Of a stretch of DNA of 22,689 bases, positions 1-6,895 are shown one piece after another (position 1 is the first letter of the stretch; the number at the start of each line of letters is the position of its first letter). The stretch comes from CAMYLR01 sp039590215 (GTDB lineage: Bacteria; Gemmatimonadota; Gemmatimonadetes; JACCXV01; JAHWKZ01). The stretch lies in NCBI GenBank assembly GCA_039590215.1, contig JBDHFX010000035.1:1-22689 (forward strand). The letters run 5' to 3'. The notes below the pieces were generated by a model, which was not told the origin of the DNA, did no database searches, and saw only the letters and a list, made by a program, of their open reading frames with translations. The position numbers and the translations under genes are program-made.

Positions 1-20
1 CAAAGAACGCTGGTGCGCTG

Positions 21-1716
21 ATGCCCGATCGCGACCCCACGAAATACGTCTTCGTGACCGGAGGGGTCGTGTCCTCGCTCGGCAAGGGGATCGCCGCCGC
101 GTCACTCGGGATGCTGCTCAAAGCGCGCGGGCTCTCGGTCACGATCCAGAAATTCGATCCCTACATCAATGTCGATCCGGGCACCATGAGCCCGTTTCAG
201 CACGGCGAGGTGTTCGTCACCGATGACGGTGCCGAAACGGACCTCGACCTTGGCCACTACGAGCGATTCATTGATCGATCGCTTCATCGATCGATCGCTG
301 TCCCAGGCGAACAACGTCACCACGGGACGGATCTATCAGAACGTGATCGCGAAGGAGCGTCGCGGGGACTATCTCGGTGCGACGGTTCAGGTCATTCCGC
401 ACATTACGGATGAGATCAAGCGGGCGATCACCCGGCTACCCGAGCAGGAACCGGATATCGATGTGGTGATTACCGAGATTGGCGGCACCGTGGGGGACAT
501 CGAGAGCCAACCGTTCCTGGAGGCGATTCGCCAGTTTCGGCTCGAGGCGGGACCTCGGAATGTGTGTTTTGTCCACGTTACCCTGGTGCCCTACATCAAA
601 GCCGCCGAGGAGTTGAAGACCAAGCCGACCCAACATTCGGTGCGCGAACTACGGGCGATCGGCATCCAACCCGACATTCTTCTGGCGCGCTGTGACGCGC
701 CGCTAACGACCGAGATGCGGCGTAAGATTGCTCTGTTCTGCAACGTGTCCGTCGAGGCGGTGATCCCTGCCCGCGACGTGGCATCGATCTATCAGGCTCC
801 ATTGGCGCTTCATGAGTACGGCGTTGATCAATTGGTGGTCGACCGACTCGGCCTCGAGCGGCCGGAGCCGAACCTCGACGATTGGCAACGCATGGTCGAC
901 CGGATCTACCACGCCGAAACTGAGCTCAAGATCGCGATCTGTGGTAAGTACGTGGATTTGCGTGATTCCTATAAATCGATTGAGGAAGCGCTCGTTCACG
1001 GTGGGATTGCGAACGATGTCGAGGTGCGGATTCGGTGGGTAAATGCCGAGGATGTGACCGCGGATAATGTGGAATCGAAGCTGGGCGAGGTCGACGCCCT
1101 GCTCGTACCGCCGGGATTCGGTGAGCGTGCGATCGAGGGGATGATTCGGGCGATCGAGCATGCTCGTAGAACCCAGATGCCGTTCTTCGGCATCTGTCTT
1201 GGAATGCAGTGCGCCACGATTGAGTTTGCCCGGCACGTCTGTGAACTTGACGGCGCGACCTCGTCGGAATTCGACCCAGATTCCGCGCACCCAGTTATCG
1301 CACTCATGCCCGACCAGGTCGATATCGAAGACAAGGGTGGGACGATGCGCCTTGGCGCGTACCCGTGTGTGCTCGAAGAGGGCAGTCTGGTGCGTCGGAT
1401 TTACGAGACCAATCAGATAGATGAGCGGCATCGCCACCGTTACGAGGTCAACAACGACTATCGTGACACCTTGAAAACGCGCGGGCTAAAGCTGAGCGGC
1501 ACGTCGCCCGACGGTAGGCTGGTCGAGGTGATCGAGCTGCCAGGTCATCCGTGGTTCATAGGCTGTCAGTTCCATCCGGATGTCAAGTCGCGCCCGCTGC
1601 GACCGCATCCGCTGTTCCGAGATTTCGTGCGCGCAGCGGTCGAGCACCGTGAACTTCGCGAATCCGGAGAGCCGGCTGAGGTCAAGCGAGGCGAGCGGCA
1701 AGAAGTAACGACGTGA
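21..1716 (+). CDS. pyrG: CTP synthase, reading frame interrupted by a 16-bp duplication
   Basis: CTP synthase makes CTP from UTP, ATP and glutamine in the cytoplasm. The N-terminal synthetase domain shows the P-loop GGVVSSLGKG and FDPYINVDPGTMSPFQHGE; the C-terminal glutamine amidotransferase domain shows FFGICLGMQ (nucleophile Cys, codon 1195-1197) and FHPDVKSRP. The start is the ATG at 21, followed by the family's TKYVFVTGG. The frame of 21-283 continues in a different frame from 300 onward; removing the 16 bases 284-299 restores HYERFIDRSLSQANNVTTGR and gives a 559-residue protein, a normal family length. As written, the first frame stops at 411-413. An internal ATG at 223 in the second frame would lack the P-loop, so it is not a credible start. 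The amidotransferase triad Glu is Asp here (1579-1581). The gene overlaps kdsA. Family assignment is near certain; whether the break is real or an assembly error is open. Confidence 0.93.
268..299 (+). repeat. 16-bp imperfect tandem duplication inside pyrG
   Basis: Bases 268-283 (TCATTGATCGATCGCT) are repeated immediately at 284-299 (TCATCGATCGATCGCT) with one mismatch (T272 versus C288). Sixteen is not a multiple of three, so the second copy shifts the pyrG frame. The mismatch falls at the third base of an Ile codon (ATT or ATC), so each copy alone would encode the same residues. Deleting either copy restores an uninterrupted CTP synthase. Confidence 0.95.
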
Positions 1717-2564
1717 TGTCGTCCCCCCTGGCGCCATGCCGGCCCGTCGTCTGCGGACCACACTCGCTTGGTGATGGGCGTCTGTTCGTGTTGGCCGGTC
1801 CCGACGTGTTAGAGAGTCGGGAGATGGCGCTCGAGACTGCACGTGAGCTCAAGTCGGTTGCCGAAAGACTCGGCCTGCCACTGGTCTTCAAGTCGTCGTA
1901 CCTGAAGGCCAATCGGTCGTCATCCCAAGCGTACGTGGGCCCCGGTCTTTCTCGTGGCCTGGAGTTGTTGATCGAAATCAAGGAGATGACGGGGTTGCCG
2001 GTGTTGACCGACGTTCACTCGATTGAAGAGGTGGAGCCGACGGCGCGGGTTGCCGACATGATTCAAGTACCCGCGTTTTTGTCGAGACAGACGTTCTTGA
2101 TCCGAGCGGTTGCCGAGACGGGTCGGGTAGTGAACTTGAAGAAGGGACAGTTTCTGGCACCGGACGACATGCAGCTGGCGGTCGAGAAAGTGACGGCGGT
2201 CGGAAACGACCAGGTAATCGTGACTGAACGCGGGACGACGTTTGGCTACCACAATTTGGTGGTTGACATGCGATCGCTCGGCCGTATGCGAGCGATCGGG
2301 GCGCCGGTGGTTTTCGATGCTACTCACTCGGTGCAGTTGCCGTCCGCCGCCGGGGGGGAATCTGGTGGTGAGCGAGAGTTTGTGGCGCTCTTGGCCCGAG
2401 CCGCGGTTGCGGCCGGTGTTGACGGTGTGTTTTTGGAGACGCATCCAGATCCGAAGTCCGCGAAGTGTGACTCGGCGTCTCAGTGGCCGCTCGAGTCATT
2501 TGCGGGGCTGATGGAGACGCTCCAGGCCCTCCATGAGGTGTCGCGGCAGGGGGTGCCGGCGTGA
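1716..2564 (+). CDS. kdsA: 3-deoxy-D-manno-octulosonate 8-phosphate synthase
   Basis: KdsA condenses phosphoenolpyruvate with arabinose-5-phosphate to give Kdo-8-phosphate, the first committed step to Kdo of lipid A/core LPS. The TIM-barrel landmarks are present: FKSSYLKANRSS, DVHSIEEVEP, QVPAFLSRQT, NLKKGQFLAP, TERGTTFGYHNLVVDMR, ATHSVQLP, ETHPDPKSAKCD. I take the ATG at 1716, which overlaps the pyrG stop as TGATG; a GTG at 1713 would add one residue. The residue that is Cys in metal-dependent enzymes and Asn in metal-independent ones is Asp here (LAGPDVLES, codon 1803-1805). The middle of the protein looks like the metal-dependent class, while AKCD resembles the metal-independent class. It heads a Kdo block with kdsC and kdsD. 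The relative DAHP synthase is excluded by the KANRSS and SAKCD signatures. Confidence 0.93.
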   Translation: MSSPLAPCRPVVCGPHSLGDGRLFVLAGPDVLESREMALETARELKSVAERLGLPLVFKSSYLKANRSSSQAYVGPGLSRGLELLIEIKEMTGLPVLTDVHSIEEVEPTARVADMIQVPAFLSRQTFLIRAVAETGRVVNLKKGQFLAPDDMQLAVEKVTAVGNDQVIVTERGTTFGYHNLVVDMRSLGRMRAIGAPVVFDATHSVQLPSAAGGESGGEREFVALLARAAVAAGVDGVFLETHPDPKSAKCDSASQWPLESFAGLMETLQALHEVSRQGVPA

Positions 2565-3130
2565 GCGTGGATCTGGGTCGGATCCGAGCTCTCGCCTTCG
2601 ATGTCGATGGGGTGTTGACGGATGGGACGGTCTACATCGGCGCATCGGGCGAGGAGATGAAGCGCTTCTCCGTCCAAGATGGGACAGCGCTCTACTGGTG
2701 CCGCCTGCTCGGTTACGAGCTGGCCTTGGTGAGCGGCCGTGAATCGGGAGCGACCCGTCGCCGAGCCGAGGAACTCGGCATTCGTGCGGTGTATCAGGGG
2801 GTACGCGACAAACGAGATCGGCTCGAATCTTGGGCTCTGGACCACGGTCTGGGGCTCGACGAGGTGCTCTACATGGGAGACGATCTCATTGACTTGCCGG
2901 TGTTTGAAGCCGTGGGCGTTGCCGTGGCGCCGGCCAACGCGGTGACCGCGGTCCAAAACAAAGCGGCTCATGTAACCGAGCGAGCCGGGGGAGACGGCGC
3001 CGTACGGGAGGCGGTCGAGTGGTTGCTGTCCACAACCGATCGTATGGAGGAGGCGACCCGTCTCTATCGCGACGAGCTTTTTCGAAAAGTAGGCATTGAT
3101 GCGGGCAACCCAGGACAAGACGACGACTGA
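2561..3130 (+). CDS. kdsC: 3-deoxy-D-manno-octulosonate 8-phosphate phosphatase
   Basis: This HAD-superfamily phosphatase removes phosphate from Kdo-8-P to release Kdo, the step after KdsA. HAD motif I is FDVDGVLTDG (residues about 13-22, with nucleophile Asp and acid/base Asp), followed by FSVQDG, motif II VSGRES and the later acidic motif MGDDLIDLPVFEAVGVAVAPANA around residues 105-127. Its 189 residues match the capless C0-type KdsC family, which works as a tetramer. The GTG start overlaps the kdsA stop by four bases (GTGA). The 3' end overlaps kdsD by 32 nt, so the two are likely translationally coupled. A C-terminal tail after EWLLSTTDR is charged and Gly/Asp-rich, and I assign nothing to it. 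Confidence is high from the motifs and the position between kdsA and kdsD. Confidence 0.93.
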   Translation: MSVDLGRIRALAFDVDGVLTDGTVYIGASGEEMKRFSVQDGTALYWCRLLGYELALVSGRESGATRRRAEELGIRAVYQGVRDKRDRLESWALDHGLGLDEVLYMGDDLIDLPVFEAVGVAVAPANAVTAVQNKAAHVTERAGGDGAVREAVEWLLSTTDRMEEATRLYRDELFRKVGIDAGNPGQDDD

Positions 3131-4100
3131 GGTCGGTCCCGCCGAGTGGCTGGCCCGCGCGCGCGAGACGTTAGCCGTCGAATCGGCGGCGATCGCTGCA
3201 CTCGAGACGCGGCTCGGCCCATCGTTTGTCGACGCGGTCGAGACGCTGCATGCGTGTCGTGGACGGGCGATCATCACCGGGATCGGCAAGAGTGGGCTCG
3301 TGGGCAGGAAGATCGCCGCCACGCTGACCTCGACCGGAACCCCGTCCATCTTCGTGCATCCTGCCGAGGGCGTTCACGGTGACTCGGGTGTGGCGATGGG
3401 TGGCGATGTCGTAATTGCGCTGTCGAAGAGTGGTGAAACCAGTGAGTTGTTCGACCTGCTGAGCGTATTCAAGCGCTTCGACCTGCCGCTGATTGCGCTG
3501 GTCGGACGCCCGGACTCGACGCTGGGACGACATGCGGATGTGGTGCTCGATTGCTCGGTCGATCAAGAAGCCTGCCCTCACGATTTGACTCCCACCGCAT
3601 CGACCACCGCCATGATCGCGTTTGGTGATGCGCTGGCGATGGCGCTTCTCACGCGACGCGATTTCCGACCCGAGGAGTTCGCCCAGTTTCACCCCGGTGG
3701 AGGACTGGGGAAGCGACTCCTGCTAACCGTTGGCGAAGTCATGACGGTCGGCGATGAGTGTCCCAGCGTTCCGACGGGCGCGACGATGCGGGAAGCGATT
3801 CTGGAGATGGCCCACAAACGGGGCACGGTGCCGGTGGTGGATGACGCGCATCGCGTCGTCGGAGTGGTGACCAACGGTGACCTGATGCGGCTTATGGAGA
3901 AGACCGACCAGGTTTTTGCCATACCCGTCGAGGACGTGATGACTCGAAGTCCGCAGATCACCCGAACCGATGCGCTAGCCGCGGCGGCGGTCAACCAAAT
4001 GGAGAACTTTGGAATCGTCGCGATGCCGGTGGTCGATGACGAGCAGCGCTTGGTAGGGATCGTGCATCTCCACGATTGCATGCGCGCGGGTGTGGTTTGA
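3099..4100 (+). CDS. kdsD: D-arabinose 5-phosphate isomerase
   Basis: The enzyme interconverts ribulose-5-phosphate and arabinose-5-phosphate, supplying the substrate of KdsA. An N-terminal SIS domain (about residues 30-200) has ITGIGKSGLVGRK, the nearby HPAEGVHGDSG, ALSKSGETSEL and the FHPGGGLGKRL closing segment. Two CBS domains follow (about 212-270 and 275-333), with VMTVGDECPSVP and VMTRSPQITRTD beginning each. The length of 333 residues is typical of KdsD/KpsF. I choose the ATG at 3099, preceded by AGG at 3091-3093; a TTG at 3096 would add one residue. The start lies inside the end of kdsC. The CBS pair in this family is regulatory, but no ligand can be read from sequence. Confidence 0.94.
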   Translation: MRATQDKTTTEVGPAEWLARARETLAVESAAIAALETRLGPSFVDAVETLHACRGRAIITGIGKSGLVGRKIAATLTSTGTPSIFVHPAEGVHGDSGVAMGGDVVIALSKSGETSELFDLLSVFKRFDLPLIALVGRPDSTLGRHADVVLDCSVDQEACPHDLTPTASTTAMIAFGDALAMALLTRRDFRPEEFAQFHPGGGLGKRLLLTVGEVMTVGDECPSVPTGATMREAILEMAHKRGTVPVVDDAHRVVGVVTNGDLMRLMEKTDQVFAIPVEDVMTRSPQITRTDALAAAAVNQMENFGIVAMPVVDDEQRLVGIVHLHDCMRAGVV

Positions 4101-4750
4101 CTATCGCGTTACGACATCTCGGCCTGGTCACTTTGGCGTTGTGCCTCTTTGCATGTAACGAGGAAGCACAGGTTCAAACTGTCGACCCGCCGATCGGCAG
4201 GCCGGATCTGCCAACCCCTGATCAGGTGGTCGAGAACGGCGAGCATTTGATTACGGAGCAGGGGGTTAAGAAGGCGCTGCTGACGGCGGAGCAGCTCTAC
4301 TTCTACAATCAGACCGGCAAGGTCTTTGGGGATACGGTTCAAGTCGAGTTCTACGACGACACCGGTGCATTTGTATCGTTGTTGACCGCTCAGACCGGTG
4401 AGATGGATCAGTCGAGCCGTAGGATGATTGCGAGGGGGAACGTCTTCGTTCGCGGTCGGGATTCGACCATCAAGACGGAGGAGCTTTATTACGATCCCCA
4501 GGACAACCGGATCTACAGCGAAGTCGAAACTGAGATCAATCAACGCGGCAACGTGATCCGCGGACACGGTGTCGAGTCCGATCCCGCGTTGAAGGAGGTC
4601 CGGATACAAGGCGGGTCCGCGGTGTTGCGATCCGAGCCGGAGCTCGGGCCCAAGTCGAACCCCACGCCCCCGGACTCGGCTGCAGAGACCGAGCCCCCAC
4701 CCAGCGCTGCTACTGACGGCCCGGCAGCCGCTCCCGGTGACTCGAGCTAG
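4097..4750 (+). CDS. lptC: LPS export periplasmic protein LptC-like lipoprotein
   Basis: LptC takes LPS from the inner-membrane LptB2FG complex and passes it to LptA. The protein begins with a short basic segment, a hydrophobic stretch (LGLVTLALCLF) and a lipobox LFAC, so it is predicted to be a lipoprotein, unlike E. coli LptC, which is anchored by a transmembrane helix. The body carries LptC/OstA beta-strand repeats such as AEQLYFYNQTGKVFG, LLTAQTGEMDQ, RMIARGNVFV and IKTEELYYDPQDNRIYSE. About 40 C-terminal residues are Pro/Ala/Ser/Glu-rich and look disordered. I take the TTG at 4097, overlapping the kdsD stop as TTGA, because it places the signal peptide correctly; an upstream TTG at 4076 would add seven residues. 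The position between kdsD and the lptA/lptB genes supports the call. Confidence 0.85.
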   Translation: MTIALRHLGLVTLALCLFACNEEAQVQTVDPPIGRPDLPTPDQVVENGEHLITEQGVKKALLTAEQLYFYNQTGKVFGDTVQVEFYDDTGAFVSLLTAQTGEMDQSSRRMIARGNVFVRGRDSTIKTEELYYDPQDNRIYSEVETEINQRGNVIRGHGVESDPALKEVRIQGGSAVLRSEPELGPKSNPTPPDSAAETEPPPSAATDGPAAAPGDSS

Positions 4751-5921
4751 AAACCGGCGGGCGATCGTCCACCGGGCTTGGTGGCCGCGCCTGCTCTTTC
4801 TGCTGATTGCTCACGCGGCGCCGGTAGCGGCGCAGGAGGACGACCCGGTGGTGATCGACCACGCCAATGTCATTCGTCGGGTGGAGGAGGCCGATTCGCT
4901 GACGTACTTCCTGGAGGGCAACGTTCGTGCGCATCGTGGGCCAGTCAGAATGCGCAGCCAGCTGGCTACTATATATCGCCAATCGGGGATCGCTGACTTC
5001 CAACGCAATGTTCGTTTCTGGGATCAGACGACCGAGATCTTTGCTGATCAGGTGGTCTACGAGGAACTGACGAACGTCGCCGTCGCGACGGGCAACGTTC
5101 AGATGATCGATCGGGATAGCGGCTCACAGGTGGTGGCCGATACGGTCCACTACTTTCGCGATGAGGAGTTGATCATCGCTCGGCCCCGGCCGCATGGCAC
5201 ATTGCTCGGCAGTGATTCGACAGCTCAGAGCGAGCCGTTCGACGTGTACGCGGACGAGATGCGGTTTCGCAGCGATTCCGTGGGGTCGACCGTGGTGGCC
5301 GTGCGGCGGGTGCTGATTGAACGAACCGACTTGACCGCATTGGCTGACAGCCTGATCTACGACGACACCTTAGAGACAGTCGCTCTGCGCATAAGCCCCC
5401 AGGTCGAGACGGAGGAGACCTTTCTGCGTGCCGATCGGATCGACATCCATATGACCGAGAGTGAGATTGAATCGTTGGTCGCGGTGGAGCGAGCCCGGAC
5501 GATCGACAAGACGGACTCCATTCCGGATGCCGTTCCGGCTGTTTTCGAGCACGTGAGCGAGACATCATTTCTCGAGGGCGACAGCATCTACATCGCGTTC
5601 GAGGGCGGGGGAATCGACTGGTTGGTGGCACAGGGGCGAGCGCGGAGCCTCAATTACACGCGGGAGTCGCCGCCCGGTACGATCGAGACTTGGAGCGTCA
5701 ACTATCTGCTCGGCGAACGGCTGCGGCTCAACTTCCGCGGGGATACACTCGAGCAAGTCGTGGCGAGCGGTGGCCACCGTGGGCTCTATCGCAGCGAGGA
5801 CGTGCGCGTCGGCGGCGTCGAGCGGCGGCCCAGCGAGCCGATTCCACTCCCGGACCTCTCTGCGACCGTTGGCTTGATCCGAGCGACACGCCGACGTTCG
5901 GACGATCGGAGACGCGGTTGA
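4737..5921 (+). CDS. OstA/LptA-like periplasmic protein, extended form
   Basis: This is a predicted periplasmic LPS-transport bridge protein of the OstA/LptA superfamily. A basic N-terminus (RNRR, then WWPR), a hydrophobic core (LLFLLIAHAA) and a likely cleavage after APVAA before QED give a standard signal peptide. The mature part has repeated OstA-type strands: LTYFLEGNVRAHRGPVRMRS, RNVRFWDQTTEIFADQVVYE, VATGNVQMIDRDSGSQVVAD, and later VVAVRRVLIERTDLTALADS and LEGDSIYIAF. At 394 residues it is about twice the size of E. coli LptA, so it probably has more jellyroll strands and may do part of the bridging that LptA oligomers do elsewhere. The GTG start overlaps lptC by 14 nt and the 3' end overlaps lptB by four. 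I leave the symbol empty because the family is broader than strict LptA. Confidence 0.82.
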   Translation: MTRARNRRAIVHRAWWPRLLFLLIAHAAPVAAQEDDPVVIDHANVIRRVEEADSLTYFLEGNVRAHRGPVRMRSQLATIYRQSGIADFQRNVRFWDQTTEIFADQVVYEELTNVAVATGNVQMIDRDSGSQVVADTVHYFRDEELIIARPRPHGTLLGSDSTAQSEPFDVYADEMRFRSDSVGSTVVAVRRVLIERTDLTALADSLIYDDTLETVALRISPQVETEETFLRADRIDIHMTESEIESLVAVERARTIDKTDSIPDAVPAVFEHVSETSFLEGDSIYIAFEGGGIDWLVAQGRARSLNYTRESPPGTIETWSVNYLLGERLRLNFRGDTLEQVVASGGHRGLYRSEDVRVGGVERRPSEPIPLPDLSATVGLIRATRRRSDDRRRG

Positions 5922-6721
5922 GCGAACGAACATCCGAAATCGCCGGCCACGCGCCGAGCGAGGGCGCGTCGGTCCTGCCGAGCGTCCAGCCGCGACCCGA
6001 CTCGCTTCTGAAGGCCGAGAACCTCGCCAAGCGCTACGGCAAGCGGAAGGTCGTCGACAACGTGACGCTCGAAGTGCATCCCGGCGAGGTCGTCGGTCTA
6101 TTGGGGCCCAACGGTGCAGGAAAGACGACCACCTTCTACATGATCGTTGGGCTCATCAAACACTCCCAAGGCCGAATCTTCCTCGATGGCGAGGAAATCA
6201 CGGATAAGCCGATGTTCCGGCGAGCGAGGCTGGGAATCGGTTATCTGTCACAGGAGCCCTCGGTGTTTCGCAAGCTGACGGTCGAAGAGAACATCCGGGC
6301 GATCCTCGAGACCTGTGGTCTATCCCGTGAGGAGCAACTCCAGCGGCTCGAGGTCTTGCTCGACGAGTTGGGTCTGCGGCGGGTTCGAGGGACCCGCGCC
6401 TACGCACTCTCGGGTGGGGAGCGGCGCCGGCTCGAGATCACACGCGCTTTGGTTACCAGGCCCCGCTATATGCTGCTGGATGAGCCGTTTGCCGGTGTCG
6501 ATCCGATCGCCGTGGATGACCTCCAGGGGATCGTTTCCACGTTGCGGGATCGAGGGTTGGGAATCCTCATAACCGACCACAATGTCCGCGAAACGCTTGA
6601 GATCACCGACCGCGCGTACCTCCTGTACGACGGCCGCATCTTGCAGGCCGGTGACGCTCAGACGCTCATTAACGACCCCGAGGCGAGGCGGCTCTACCTG
6701 GGGGAGGACTTCCGGCTGTAG
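5918..6721 (+). CDS. lptB: LPS export ABC transporter ATP-binding protein
   Basis: LptB is the cytoplasmic ATPase that powers LPS extraction by LptFG. The sequence shows Walker A GPNGAGKTT (residues 63-71), the Q-loop region YLSQEPSVFRKLTVEENI, the ABC signature LSGGERRRLEI, Walker B YMLLDEPFAGVDP and the H-loop ITDHNVRETL. YLSQEPSVFRKLTV and the C-terminal LYLGEDFRL are LptB-typical. I choose the TTG at 5918, which overlaps the previous stop as TTGA; the frame is open further upstream but that part overlaps the OstA gene and has no family similarity. About 30 residues precede the ABC domain and look unstructured. lptF and lptG are not in the window. The order lptC-lptA-lptB-rpoN matches the arrangement known in Proteobacteria. 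Confidence 0.96.
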   Translation: MSERTSEIAGHAPSEGASVLPSVQPRPDSLLKAENLAKRYGKRKVVDNVTLEVHPGEVVGLLGPNGAGKTTTFYMIVGLIKHSQGRIFLDGEEITDKPMFRRARLGIGYLSQEPSVFRKLTVEENIRAILETCGLSREEQLQRLEVLLDELGLRRVRGTRAYALSGGERRRLEITRALVTRPRYMLLDEPFAGVDPIAVDDLQGIVSTLRDRGLGILITDHNVRETLEITDRAYLLYDGRILQAGDAQTLINDPEARRLYLGEDFRL

Positions 6722-6725
6722 CCCG

Positions 6726-6748
6726 GCGGCGGTTCGACGTTCCGCCGC
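6726..6748 (+). terminator. GC hairpin after lptB, weak terminator candidate
   Basis: A 7-bp stem pairs 6726-6732 (GCGGCGG) with 6742-6748 (CCGCCGC) around a 9-nt loop, five bases after the lptB stop. No T run follows, so it is not a classical intrinsic terminator. It may slow transcription, end it by another mechanism, or protect the 3' end of the lpt transcript. Confidence 0.35.
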
Positions 6749-6780
6749 TCCCCATCATGGCCTGAAAAGCCCGGTTCGGC

Positions 6781-6809
6781 TTGAACTCGCAACCCCGTCC
6801 TGGTACAAT
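6781..6809 (+). promoter_or_regulatory. Sigma70-type promoter upstream of rpoN, extended -10
   Basis: TTGAAC at 6781-6786 and TACAAT at 6804-6809 are separated by exactly 17 bases, and TGG directly before the -10 supplies the TGN extended -10 element. Transcription would start near 6816, leaving a leader of about 80 nt before the rpoN ATG. It lies in the only sizeable gap between lptB and rpoN, in a region otherwise under no coding constraint. This is the best sigma70 match I saw in the window. Confidence 0.65.
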
Positions 6810-6816
6810 GAATCGT

Positions 6817-6832
6817 TGGCATGGTTCCTGCA
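6817..6832 (+). promoter_or_regulatory. Candidate sigma54 (-24/-12) promoter upstream of rpoN
   Basis: TGGCATGGTTCCTGCA matches the sigma54 consensus TGGCACG-N4-TTGCW at all but two positions, and the invariant GG (6818-6819) and GC (6830-6831) are exactly ten bases apart. Transcription would begin near 6843, about 50 nt before the rpoN start. It overlaps the predicted start site of the sigma70 promoter just upstream, so the two would interfere. No enhancer-binding-protein site was recognised. If real, RpoN would influence its own operon. Confidence 0.4.
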
Positions 6833-6895
6833 ACAGATCGGTGCACCTTTCGTTTCGTGCGCCATCGATCTTTGACCTCTACCCCGTGGGTGTAG

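Noticed and set aside
703..1437. 244-codon minus-strand open frame opposite pyrG
   Set aside because: It is opposite conserved CTP synthase sequence and its product has no recognisable motif; a GC-rich antisense shadow.
2480..3349. 289-codon minus-strand open frame opposite kdsC and kdsD
   Set aside because: It spans the junctions of well-conserved genes on the other strand and shows no domain or start signals.
5690..5917. N-terminal extension of LptB
   Set aside because: It overlaps the OstA-like gene in another frame and is Arg-rich without ABC features; the TTG at 5918 fits the coupling pattern.
6781..6895. Upstream extension of the sigma54 core frame from an alternative start at 6781
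   Set aside because: This part is not sigma54-like and contains the promoter elements; the true N-terminus with region I is in the other frame from 6896.
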